From: an uncultured bacterium
Lineage (GTDB): Bacteria > Bacillota > Clostridia > Oscillospirales > Acutalibacteraceae
DNA: 15,923 nt
Direction of reading: 5' to 3'
Assembly: GCA_905215055.1 (NCBI GenBank)
Contig: CAJMOH010000056.1
Location: 1-15,923 of the forward strand
The notes under the pieces were generated by a model, which saw only the letters and a list, made by a program, of their open reading frames with translations, was not told where the DNA came from and did no database searches. This document shows positions 6,508 through 12,922 of the stretch, one piece after another. Every line of letters starts with the position of its first letter. The first letter of the stretch is position 1. The position numbers and the translations under genes were made by a program.

Positions 6508-7030
6508 GGCGCGCCACCACCTTTCCCGTCTCCCGTTCCTCATAGGCTTCCCGGAATTTTTTCCGCCCGTGAGAGAGCCGCTGCTTCACGGCCCCCTCGC
6601 TGATTCGCAGCATGCCCGCAATGTCCCTTACGGGCAGGTCGTTTAAGTAATAGAGGGTCAGCACCAGCCGGTCGTTTTCCCCCAGCTCGTCCAGCACCCG
6701 CCGCACATCCAGAGAGGTTTCCCGGTCCTCGGCAGGGCTCTCCTCCTCGGGCATCACCTCCAGGGGGACCAGCCCCCGCTGCTGCCGCAGCAGGTCGTAG
6801 CAGCAATTTATCAAAATGCGGGTCAGCCAGGTTTTAAAATACTGTGGCTGCCGCAGATCACTCAGCTTGTAAAAGGCCTTGCAGATGGTCTCCTGCACCG
6901 CGTCCTCCACATCCTCCTCCCGGTGGAGAATGGCTTTTGCCGCTCGGTACAGGGCCAGCTGATTTTTTTCAATCAAGTCCATAAAGGCGTTTTTGTCGCC
7001 CCGCTGGGCCTTGCGTACCAGTCGCTCCAC
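6494..7030 (-). CDS. ECF-type RNA polymerase sigma factor
   Basis: 178-aa sigma-70 family protein with only regions 2 and 4. Region 2 (about 12-85) contains the acidic helix EEDVEDAVQET (38-48) and the downstream WLTRILINCCYDLLR segment. Region 4 (about 108-162) has the helix-turn-helix LPVRDIAGMLRISEGAVKQR used for -35 recognition. The linker at about 90-107 is acidic. Start: GTG at 7030 with GGGAGGA 6 nt upstream. The 3' end overlaps the anti-sigma gene, so the two are translationally coupled. An ECF-like promoter at 7081-7109 suggests it transcribes its own operon. Related clostridial pairs often respond to envelope stress; the regulon here is not visible apart from this site. Confidence 0.93.
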   Translation of the reverse strand: MERLVRKAQRGDKNAFMDLIEKNQLALYRAAKAILHREEDVEDAVQETICKAFYKLSDLRQPQYFKTWLTRILINCCYDLLRQQRGLVPLEVMPEEESPAEDRETSLDVRRVLDELGENDRLVLTLYYLNDLPVRDIAGMLRISEGAVKQRLSHGRKKFREAYEERETGKVVARHAKK

Positions 7031-7080
7031 AACATCCTCCCTCTTCCTCCGGAAATTCCCGCAGTTTGTTCAGCTCACTC

Positions 7081-7109
7081 ATTAGACGGCGCACCCGCGG
7101 GAAAGGTGA
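7081..7109 (-). promoter_or_regulatory. ECF-sigma-type promoter of the sigma/anti-sigma operon
   Basis: On the minus strand, TCACCTT (7109-7103) and CGTCTAAT (7088-7081) fit the general ECF promoter pattern: an ACC-containing -35 and a CGTC-type -10, with 16 nt between ACC and CGTC. It lies about 50 nt before the GTG start and directly after a terminator. No SigA-like hexamer pair was seen here. Autoregulation is inferred. Confidence 0.6.
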
Positions 7110-7119
7110 GCCTCTTTTT

Positions 7120-7142
7120 AAAAAAAGCGGAGTGCCTCCGCT
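7120..7142 (-). terminator. Intrinsic terminator upstream of the sigma operon
   Basis: On the minus strand AGCGGAG (7142-7136), loop GCA, CTCCGCT (7132-7126) form a perfect 7-bp stem followed by T7 (7126-7120). It stops transcription arriving from the GH25 genes and the palindromic element, insulating the sigma operon promoter 11 nt further on. Confidence 0.9.
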
Positions 7143-7257
7143 GTCTCTTCGCGCCACGGAGCGGCGAGCTGACGCTCGCGCTTGATCGAGAAGTCAATGC
7201 ACGTCCGCGCCGACGATTTTGCCGGGACCTTCTCGCCCTTGCGGAACGCAAGAAGGC
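7143..7257 (-). other. Hairpin-rich non-coding stretch ending in a terminator; possible structured RNA
   Basis: No plausible gene. Three helices are visible. GCGAGC (7164-7169)/GCTCGC (7174-7179) has a 4-nt loop. CGAGAAG (7187-7193)/CTTCTCG (7229-7235) closes a longer arm. CTTGCG (7238-7243)/CGCAAG (7247-7252) has a 3-nt loop and can be extended by GCC/GGC. On the minus strand the stretch leads straight into the terminator at 7142-7120. It could be a long structured 3' UTR of the GH25 unit, a small RNA, or the remains of another repeat. No promoter of its own was found. Confidence 0.4.
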
Positions 7258-7267
7258 GGCATGGCCA

Positions 7268-7551
7268 GTCCGGCCACGGACGGCTTGAGATGGGAAAGTG
7301 GCACTGTTGGGCCTAAACCCGCATAAAACCTGGGTTTTTGAACTGTGCCACTTGGCACTGTTCGGAGAAAATGGCGCACTTTAGCGATTTAGATTGTAAA
7401 AGTAAAATTCCAGTAAAAGAGAATTTATCCTGTTTGAACAGTGCCATTTCCCGGTGAACTGTGCCACCTGGCACTGTTCGCAAACCCGCATAAACACTGG
7501 GTTTTTCGCCAACAGTGCCAAATTTTTATCTCAAGCCGTCCGGCCACGGAC
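7268..7551. mobile_element. 284-bp palindromic MITE-like element
   Basis: The ends are inverted repeats of 24 bp: GTCCG-GCCA-CGGACGGCTTGAGAT on the left and GTCCG-TGGC-CGGACGGCTTGAGAT on the right when read inward, 20 of 24 identical. The outer 14 bp (7268-7281 and 7538-7551) are also an exact direct repeat, which may be a target duplication. The core is clearly AT-rich (7371-7435) against GC-rich surroundings and has no gene. Internally it folds into three long arms within the terminal stem. It sits tightly between the GH25 stop codon (overlapping its last base) and the structured stretch before the sigma operon. It is non-autonomous if mobile; no transposase is present. Confidence 0.65.
7299..7520. 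repeat. Seven alternating copies of a 10-bp motif plus a duplicated 25-bp hairpin
   Basis: TGGCACTGTT occurs forward at 7299, 7353 and 7469. Its complement AACAGTGCCA occurs at 7437 and 7511, and the one-base variant AACTGTGCCA at 7341 and 7457. Possible pairings give arms 7299/7350, 7353/7446 and 7469/7520, or tight hairpins at 7341-7362 and 7457-7478. A 25-bp unit starting AAACCCGCATAAA and ending CTGGGTTTTT is at 7315-7339 and 7482-7506 with 23 of 25 identical; AAACCC and GGGTTT within it are complementary. The motif could be a protein-binding site or purely structural. Confidence 0.8.
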
Positions 7552-8453
7552 TACGGATTGAAGGAGAGGTTCAGGTCCACGCTGCCTGAAATGCCCGGCA
7601 CGGTGCCGCTGGCGGAATACTGCCAGATCTGGAAATCGTAGTACAGGCTGGGGGCGGGCTGATACTCGGCGTACCACAGGGGATAGTCCTTCAGCTCCTC
7701 CAGGTTAAAGGTGTTGTAGGCCATGGACTTGTTGGTGTAAACGCAGGGGGTGTAGCCATTCTCCTCAATCCTCTGGCAAAAGGCCTTGGTCATGGCGGTG
7801 ACCACCTCCCCGCTCATGTTGTAGGCCCGCAGATCCTCGGCGGGCAGGCTTTCGCTGGGGATAGGCGTCTCCCAGTCAAAGACAATGGGATAGTCCAGGC
7901 TGCGGCCGTTCAGGGCTTGCAGCACAAAGTCCGCCTCCTCTCGGGCCTCCTCCTGGGTGATGGCCTGGGAGAAGAAGTACACGCCCACCTTCAGCCCGGC
8001 GGCGGTGGCTCCCTGGTAGTTTTCCTCAAAAGTGGCGTCCACATTCAGGCCGCCCTCGGTCATACCCCGGTAGCCAATCCGCAGGATGGCAAACTCAAAG
8101 CCGGCGTCCTTGACCTGCTGCCAGTCAATGGTTTCCTGATGCTCAGAGACGTCCACCCCTGCCGCCGCTTCGCCGCCGGTATAGCGGATCAGGCCGTTTT
8201 CCTCCACAAAGTCCTCGGGGCTGTACTCGTTTAGGGGCATGTCAAAATCCGGGACCAGCCGCTCTCCCTCGTAGATGTCGTTTACCAGGACCATCCCCTC
8301 GGGAACGGCGGGGCCGCTGGTTTCGGGCTGTTGCTCCTGGTTTCCTCCCAGCAGGGAGATCACCACCGCCAAAATCACCACCACCAGGGCCACAGCGGCA
8401 CTGGCCGCCACCAGGGTGGGATGGAGCTGCTGTTTGTGATGCCGTGATGCCAT
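7551..8453 (-). CDS. Membrane-anchored GH25 (lysozyme-type muramidase) protein
   Basis: 300-aa protein with a short cytoplasmic N-terminus and one transmembrane helix at about 14-36, then a linker of about 60 residues and a GH25 barrel (about 98-300). The catalytic acids expected for GH25 are present: Asp101 in GVDVSEHQ, and Asp193 with Glu195 in VFDWE. The family ending GISGSVDLN is also intact. It probably cleaves the N-acetylmuramic acid to N-acetylglucosamine link of peptidoglycan outside the membrane. Start: ATG 8453, with AGGAGG 5 nt upstream; the upstream TTG at 8471 precedes that ribosome site and is rejected. It is the second gene of a unit with the paralogue at 8521-9423. No separate promoter was found, so readthrough of the weak hairpin at 8470-8500 is likely. 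Confidence 0.88.
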   Translation of the reverse strand: MASRHHKQQLHPTLVAASAAVALVVVILAVVISLLGGNQEQQPETSGPAVPEGMVLVNDIYEGERLVPDFDMPLNEYSPEDFVEENGLIRYTGGEAAAGVDVSEHQETIDWQQVKDAGFEFAILRIGYRGMTEGGLNVDATFEENYQGATAAGLKVGVYFFSQAITQEEAREEADFVLQALNGRSLDYPIVFDWETPIPSESLPAEDLRAYNMSGEVVTAMTKAFCQRIEENGYTPCVYTNKSMAYNTFNLEELKDYPLWYAEYQPAPSLYYDFQIWQYSASGTVPGISGSVDLNLSFNP

Positions 8454-8469
8454 AAATCCTCCTTTGCGC

Positions 8470-8500
8470 AAAACAGAGGCCCGCCGGAAAAGGGCGGGCC
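8470..8500 (-). terminator. Weak terminator-like hairpin between the two GH25 genes
   Basis: On the minus strand GGCCCGCC (8500-8493) and GGCGGGCC (8485-8478) form a perfect 8-bp stem, followed by TCTGTTTT. The T-run is short and interrupted, so termination is probably partial. This would lower expression of the distal GH25 gene relative to the proximal one. Confidence 0.55.
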
Positions 8501-8520
8501 GGGACGGGTGTTTTCAAAAA

Positions 8521-9423
8521 TCAGTGGCTGCCGTAGTTTTTCAGGGCCAGGGTGATGGGAACGCTGCCGGAAATGCCGGAGACATTGCCCTCCTGGGTGT
8601 ACTGCCACATGCCAAAGTCATAGTAAAAGCTGGGGGTGGACCGGTACTCCGCGTACCAAAGGTCATAGCTTGTCAGCTGGGAAAGGTCCAGATAGTCATA
8701 GGCCATGGTCTTGGAGGCGTAGTAGCAGGCGTCAAAGCCGGCCAGCTCAATCTTGTCGCAGAAGGTCTGGATAAACCCGGTCACCTGCTCCCCGTTGCAG
8801 GAGATGGTCCGTGAGCGGGTGTCCTGGGTGCCGTCGTCGTTGGTGTCGTACTCCCAGTAGAAGGCGATGGGCCAGGTGACGCTGTACAGCCGGATCTGCT
8901 CCAGCACAAAGTTGGCCTCTGCCTCCGCCTCCTCGGTGGTGACGGCTTTGGAGTAGAAATACACCCCCACGGGAATTTCCGCGGCGGTGGCGCCCTCCAT
9001 GTTGGCCTGGAACTGGCTGTCCAGCACAATGTTGTTGCTGTCGTACCGTTCCCGGTAGCCCACCCGGATCATGGCGAAGTCCACGCCGCTTTCCTTCACC
9101 TGGGTCCAGTCAATCTCTCCCAGCTGGGAGTTGACGTTGATGCCTACAAAGGAGTCGCCCCCCTGGTAGGTGATGGTGCCGTTGGAGGTGGTTTGGAAAT
9201 TTTGCAGCTTGTAGGTGTTTACGTTGATGTCGTAATAGGGGATGGTCATGCGGCCGTCGTTCAGGTCGTCCACGGTGGCGGTGCCGTCTCCGTTGACAGA
9301 GATCAGCTCCACCGCGCTTTCCCGGGGACCTCGGATGATAATCATGGCGGAGACCGCCACAATCACCGCCACCAGCACCAGAGTGACGGCCAAAAACAGG
9401 CTGCGCTTTTTTGCGGAATCCAC
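8521..9423 (-). CDS. Membrane-anchored GH25-fold protein lacking two catalytic acids
   Basis: 300-aa paralogue of the downstream GH25 protein, with the same layout: a transmembrane helix at about 8-30, a linker, then a GH25 barrel from about residue 92. Alignable landmarks include IDWTQVKESGVDFAMIRVGYR, GATAAEIPVGVYFYSKAVTTEEA and LWYAEYRSTPSFYYDFGMWQY, each with a close counterpart in the neighbour. The active-site positions have changed: GVDVS is GINVN (Asn96), and the DWE triplet is YWE (Tyr189, with Glu191 kept). The terminal VDLN motif is VPIT. It is therefore likely a binding or scaffolding pseudoenzyme rather than a hydrolase. Start: GTG at 9423 with GGGAG 9 nt upstream. It is the first gene of the unit, read from the promoter at 9510-9538. 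Confidence 0.85.
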   Translation of the reverse strand: MDSAKKRSLFLAVTLVLVAVIVAVSAMIIIRGPRESAVELISVNGDGTATVDDLNDGRMTIPYYDINVNTYKLQNFQTTSNGTITYQGGDSFVGINVNSQLGEIDWTQVKESGVDFAMIRVGYRERYDSNNIVLDSQFQANMEGATAAEIPVGVYFYSKAVTTEEAEAEANFVLEQIRLYSVTWPIAFYWEYDTNDDGTQDTRSRTISCNGEQVTGFIQTFCDKIELAGFDACYYASKTMAYDYLDLSQLTSYDLWYAEYRSTPSFYYDFGMWQYTQEGNVSGISGSVPITLALKNYGSH

Positions 9424-9461
9424 AGAGATTCACTCCCTTTTCAAAAAAGTGGAAAATACAG

Positions 9462-9486
9462 CGCCCCGGCGGGCGTTTATTTTTTT
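9462..9486 (+). terminator. Plus-strand terminator-like hairpin in the GH25 leader
   Basis: CGCCC (9462-9466), loop CGGC, GGGCG (9471-9475), then TTTATTTTTTT (9476-9486). It points toward the MarR gene and away from the GH25 genes. It could stop antisense transcription leaving the GH25 region. In the GH25 transcript the same bases form a hairpin in the 5' leader, 40-odd nt before the start codon. Confidence 0.5.
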
Positions 9487-9509
9487 GTCAAAGAAAAGAC
9501 CTTTGGCAC

Positions 9510-9538
9510 ATTATACACGAAAATTGTCGAAAAGGCAA
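9510..9538 (-). promoter_or_regulatory. SigA promoter of the GH25 pair
   Basis: On the minus strand TTGCCT (9538-9533), 17 nt, then perfect TATAAT (9515-9510). Transcription would start near 9503, giving an 80-nt leader to the GTG at 9423. An imperfect inverted repeat GGGAACA-GG-TGTTTCC (9541-9556) lies just upstream, between the two divergent promoters, and may be an operator. Confidence 0.72.
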
Positions 9539-9626
9539 CTGGGAACAGGTGTTTCCTGCCATTTCCACCCACAAAGGGGCTGGGCGGGAAATCTGGCCGG
9601 AGGGGCTGCTTTTACACGGATTTTCT

Positions 9627-9655
9627 TTGACAATCCCCGCTTCCGGCGGTATAAT
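9627..9655 (+). promoter_or_regulatory. Perfect-consensus SigA promoter of the MarR gene
   Basis: TTGACA (9627-9632), 17-nt spacer, TATAAT (9650-9655). The spacer contains a CCGC/GCGG inverted repeat that could be bound by the product itself. Transcription would start near 9662, about 36 nt before the GTG at 9698. Confidence 0.92.
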
Positions 9656-9697
9656 AAAAAATCAAGATAGAGCATCCTTCAGCAAGGGGGGAAAGCT

Positions 9698-10174
9698 GTG
9701 GAAGACCGCAACCAACCAAACCAAAACAAAAGAGACTTGCCGGACAATGACACCCGAGAGCTGGGCCGGGCCATCACGTTTCTCTCTCGAAGCAGAAAGC
9801 GCTTTATGAGCGAGCGGCTGCGGGACTACGGCTTTTCCGGCGCCATGTACATGATTTTGCTGCACATCGAGCGGCACCCCGGCACCACCCAGGACAACAT
9901 TGCCAACCACATGTTCATCGACAAGTGCAACGTGGCCCGGCGCACCAAAAAGCTGGAGAGCCTGGGCTATCTGTACCGGGAAACGGACCAGAACGACCGC
10001 CGCCAGAACAACCTGTACCTGACGGACAAGGGCCGGGAGCTGGTGCCGGTCATCCGCGCCTACATGGCCCAGTGGGGACGGACCATCACCGCCGGCCTTA
10101 CCGACCAGGAGCGTTCCACGCTGATCGCCCTTCTCACCAAGGTGACGGAACAGAACAGAAAGCAGCCCCGCTGA
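9698..10174 (+). CDS. MarR-family transcriptional regulator
   Basis: 158-aa winged-helix DNA-binding protein. A polar N-terminus of about 20 residues precedes the dimerisation helix. The helix-turn-helix covers about 64-92 (TTQDNIANHMFIDKCNVARR then TKKLESLGY). The wing follows at about 94-112 with the DRR motif and the LYLTDKGREL segment typical of MarR. C-terminal helices complete the dimer. Start: GTG 9698 with AAGGGGGG 6 nt upstream. It is a single-gene unit, divergent from the GH25 pair and convergent with the transglutaminase operon. MarR proteins usually control themselves and a neighbour, so the GH25 genes are the natural candidate target; this is inference. The ligand is unknown. Confidence 0.92.
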   Translation: MEDRNQPNQNKRDLPDNDTRELGRAITFLSRSRKRFMSERLRDYGFSGAMYMILLHIERHPGTTQDNIANHMFIDKCNVARRTKKLESLGYLYRETDQNDRRQNNLYLTDKGRELVPVIRAYMAQWGRTITAGLTDQERSTLIALLTKVTEQNRKQPR

Positions 10175-10211
10175 CTCCCAGGGGCATGGACGGAAAAACG
10201 GAATGGAATCG

Positions 10212-10247
10212 AAAAAAGGGACCGCCGGGGAAACGGCAGTCCCTTTT
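10212..10247. terminator. Bidirectional terminator between MarR and transglutaminase genes
   Basis: GGGAC (10218-10222) pairs with GTCCC (10239-10243), and GCCG (10224-10227) pairs with CGGC (10234-10237), with one C/A mismatch and a 6-nt loop. A6 before and T4 after the stem extend it and provide U-tracts on both strands. It serves the two convergent genes. Confidence 0.88.
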
Positions 10248-10275
10248 GTTGTTTTGCGGGAATTTCCCGGCGGGC

Positions 10276-12909
10276 TTAAAACAGGCACAGGCCGTACCGG
10301 AACCACAGCCGCTGGGGAAGGGTGAGGGCGCTTTGCAGGGATTCCTTGGCGGCGTCCCATTCCTGCCGGAAAACAGCCACCTCCTCCGGGGTCAGGGTGT
10401 GCTGGCTGAAGCGGGCCTTCAGCGCCAGCTCCTCCAGCTGAGGAGGAAGGTCCCGGTTCCAAAGGTGCTGATAGCGCTCCGCCTCCTGGTGAAGCCGCAG
10501 CAGGGCCGCGTACAGCGCCAGGGCATTCTGGTTGGGGTCCTTTTGACGGAACCGTTTCTCCCGCAGCCGGAGCAGCACCCTCCGCCGGAGCAGCACCCCG
10601 GCCGCGAGAAGCAGCAGGATTCCCCCGGCGGCCAAAGCAGGGAGCCAGCTCCACCGGTCCGGCGTGCTGGACGGCCCCTGGCCTGGCTCGGTCTGTCCAG
10701 GCGCGGGAGAGGGGGAAAGCCTCGGCTCCGCGGTGGGGCTGGCGGAGGGCGATGCCTGGGGCGTGGGAGAGGGAGAGGGGCTGGGCGTGGGCGCTGGGGT
10801 GGGAGAGACCAGATTGGCCTCCAGAGGACGGGCGTCCTCGGTGGCGGCGGGAGCGTCCGGTCCGGCGGGGGTCACCTCCACGGGAATCCAGCCCATGCCG
10901 CCCAGATAGATTTCCACCCAGGCGTGGGCGTTGTAGTCGGGAACGTCCACCCAGCCCTCCTCTCCGGCAGGCACCGCATAGCCCTCCGCGTACCGGGCGG
11001 GAATGCCCATGGCCCGCAGCAGCGCCGCCGCCGCCGAAGCGAAATGCACGCAGTAGCCCTGATGGCTTTCCAGCAGGAAGAACTCCACAAAGTCCCGGCC
11101 TTCCGGCAGGGCGGGGGGCGTCAGGGTGTACACGCACTGAGCCGCCAGGGTGTTGGCCACCTGCTGGACCAGCTCAAAGGGAGAGTACATCATGGCGGAG
11201 GAGCCGGCGGAGGCAAACTCCAGGTGGTTGTCCGCAAGATACTGCTCCAGGGTGGCCCGCAGATCCTCAGGCAGCTGGGTGTAGTGGTCGTAGACAAAGC
11301 GGTTGTAGGCCTCCACCCTCTGGGACAGCTCCTGCTGCTGGGGCGTCAGATAGGAGCGCAGATCCTCAGGAATGGTCCACAGGTCAAGAGAGGCGAAGGC
11401 CGGCCCCTCCGGCGCCTCCATGAGAGAGGCGTTCAATTCCTCCAAAAGCTGGTCTATTCCCGGGATTTGAAGCCAGTCGAGAGAGCTGTCCAGCTCCACC
11501 CCCTGGCTGCGGGCATAGCCGTCCAGCAGGCCCTGCTGGGCTTGGGTGGGATAGAACAGGGCGCTGTTGGGAATGCCCCAGGCCCGCAGCTGGTAGGCGG
11601 AGGTGCCGCTGAAAAACCGGGCGGACTGCAAAAAGCCGTCGGACACAAACTCCAGGGAGGCGCCGTCCACGCTGTCCCCCATCAGGCCGTAGGGGACGTA
11701 CACGCACCTGGGGTTGGTGGCCGTGTTTTCCACGGACAGAGTGTATTGAGAGGCGCTGGGGGCGTAAAATTCCTGGGAAAACCGGTCTAAAAGCAGCTGG
11801 GGATGCTCCCCGTCCAGCAGGTTGGAAAGCTCCCGCTGGTCCTGAGAAGCCAGGCGCTCCCAACTGTCCCCGGTGTAAACGCTGCCCACAAAGCTTTTCA
11901 GGTAGTCCTTCTGCCGGTTGGCCGGGGGCGCGGAGGAGCCGTCTTCCTGCTCCCACTGATAGTGGACCCGGAGCACGGTTTCCCCGGTGTAGCTGCGGGA
12001 GCCAAGAGAGTTCAGGTCCACCCGGCTGTTGCCGCTGCCCACGCCTCCCCGGAGGGAGGCCTCCAGCCCAAAGCCGTTGGTAAAGCCGTCCCGCAGGTCT
12101 GCGGCGATTTGAGGCCGCTGATAGGTGGAGTAGGGAACCAGCCACAGGGTGAACGCCATGCACAGGGCCGCTCCCGAGAGAAACAGCAGCAGCATGGCGG
12201 GCCGGGCCAGGGCGTTTCCCGCCGCGTGATAGCGGCCGTGGTCCTCCAGCAGCCGGTGCCGTTTTCCAAAGGAGGGGGAAAACAGCAGCAGCACCGCCCA
12301 AAACAGCAGCAGAGCGGCCAGCCAGGGCGCGGGCGGCACCAGGGAGATCAGCAGGGGAAAGCAGAGCATCAGCCCAGTCAGGCAAAAGGCGCCCAAGCAG
12401 CTCTTCCGCCCCACCAGCGCCCACCCCAGGAAAAACAGATAGGGAAAGGCGAACAGACAGCAAAACAGGGTGCAGCAGCTCTGAAGCTCCTGCTGGGAAA
12501 GGGAGGGGTCCGCGTCCATCATGGGAAGGGCGGTATTTAGCTTGTCCCCATAGGCTGCCAGCACCAGGTTGACCGTGTGGGCGCAGCCCTGAAGCAGCTG
12601 GTCAAAAAAGTGCCACACGGCAGCCGCCCAAAGACCAATTCCCGCCAGAGAGACCACCCAGGAGGGCCGTCTGTTGAGAAACAAAAACAGGGAAAAGGCC
12701 AGACACACCGCCCCGGTCAGCAGGGCGGGCAGAGGCTCCACCGGCACCTGAAAGGTCCCGAAGAAGCAGCCCAGAGCCCCAGCGGAACCCAGCGCCAGCA
12801 GCGCCCCGTAAAACAGGCACTGAGAAGGAGTTCCCGGCTCGGAGAACAGAATGCGCGGCTTGTCCAGAAGAGCGGAGGCTGGGGAGAAATCTTTCTTTGG
12901 CTTCGGCAA
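10276..12909 (-). CDS. Membrane transglutaminase-like protein (with C-terminal DUF4129-like tail)
   Basis: 877-aa membrane protein. Residues about 30-260 hold several hydrophobic helices (roughly six to eight). A large extracytoplasmic region contains the transglutaminase core, with Cys620 in GYCVHFASAAAALLRAMGIP and His662 in NAHAWVEIYL. The third position is Glu678 in WIPVEVTP, where Asp is more usual. A Pro/Ser/Thr-rich linker (about 700-750) leads to one last transmembrane helix (about 756-775) and a charged cytoplasmic tail. Start is taken as TTG 12909, placed 8 nt after AGGAGG. The GTG at 12918 would touch that ribosome site with no spacing. It follows the DUF58 gene by 13 nt. With MoxR and DUF58 it forms a widespread conserved module of uncertain function, possibly envelope protein processing or assembly. 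Confidence 0.87.
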   Translation of the reverse strand: MPKPKKDFSPASALLDKPRILFSEPGTPSQCLFYGALLALGSAGALGCFFGTFQVPVEPLPALLTGAVCLAFSLFLFLNRRPSWVVSLAGIGLWAAAVWHFFDQLLQGCAHTVNLVLAAYGDKLNTALPMMDADPSLSQQELQSCCTLFCCLFAFPYLFFLGWALVGRKSCLGAFCLTGLMLCFPLLISLVPPAPWLAALLLFWAVLLLFSPSFGKRHRLLEDHGRYHAAGNALARPAMLLLFLSGAALCMAFTLWLVPYSTYQRPQIAADLRDGFTNGFGLEASLRGGVGSGNSRVDLNSLGSRSYTGETVLRVHYQWEQEDGSSAPPANRQKDYLKSFVGSVYTGDSWERLASQDQRELSNLLDGEHPQLLLDRFSQEFYAPSASQYTLSVENTATNPRCVYVPYGLMGDSVDGASLEFVSDGFLQSARFFSGTSAYQLRAWGIPNSALFYPTQAQQGLLDGYARSQGVELDSSLDWLQIPGIDQLLEELNASLMEAPEGPAFASLDLWTIPEDLRSYLTPQQQELSQRVEAYNRFVYDHYTQLPEDLRATLEQYLADNHLEFASAGSSAMMYSPFELVQQVANTLAAQCVYTLTPPALPEGRDFVEFFLLESHQGYCVHFASAAAALLRAMGIPARYAEGYAVPAGEEGWVDVPDYNAHAWVEIYLGGMGWIPVEVTPAGPDAPAATEDARPLEANLVSPTPAPTPSPSPSPTPQASPSASPTAEPRLSPSPAPGQTEPGQGPSSTPDRWSWLPALAAGGILLLLAAGVLLRRRVLLRLREKRFRQKDPNQNALALYAALLRLHQEAERYQHLWNRDLPPQLEELALKARFSQHTLTPEEVAVFRQEWDAAKESLQSALTLPQRLWFRYGLCLF

Positions 12910-12922
12910 GGGCGGCACCTCC

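Noticed and set aside
6508..6543. Earlier start for the anti-sigma protein
   Set aside because: It would extend the overlap with the sigma gene to 50 nt with no ribosome site; ATG 6507 gives the normal small overlap.
7299..7520. CRISPR array
   Set aside because: The repeated 10-mers alternate in orientation, are too short, have uneven spacing and no cas genes nearby; they form hairpins within terminal inverted repeats.
8454..8471. TTG start extending the active GH25 protein by six residues
   Set aside because: This segment is itself the ribosome site (AGGAGG) for ATG 8453.
9925..11790. Plus-strand frame of about 620 codons
   Set aside because: It begins inside the MarR gene in another frame, crosses a terminator and lies antisense to the transglutaminase gene; low-complexity Gly/Gln/Arg composition.
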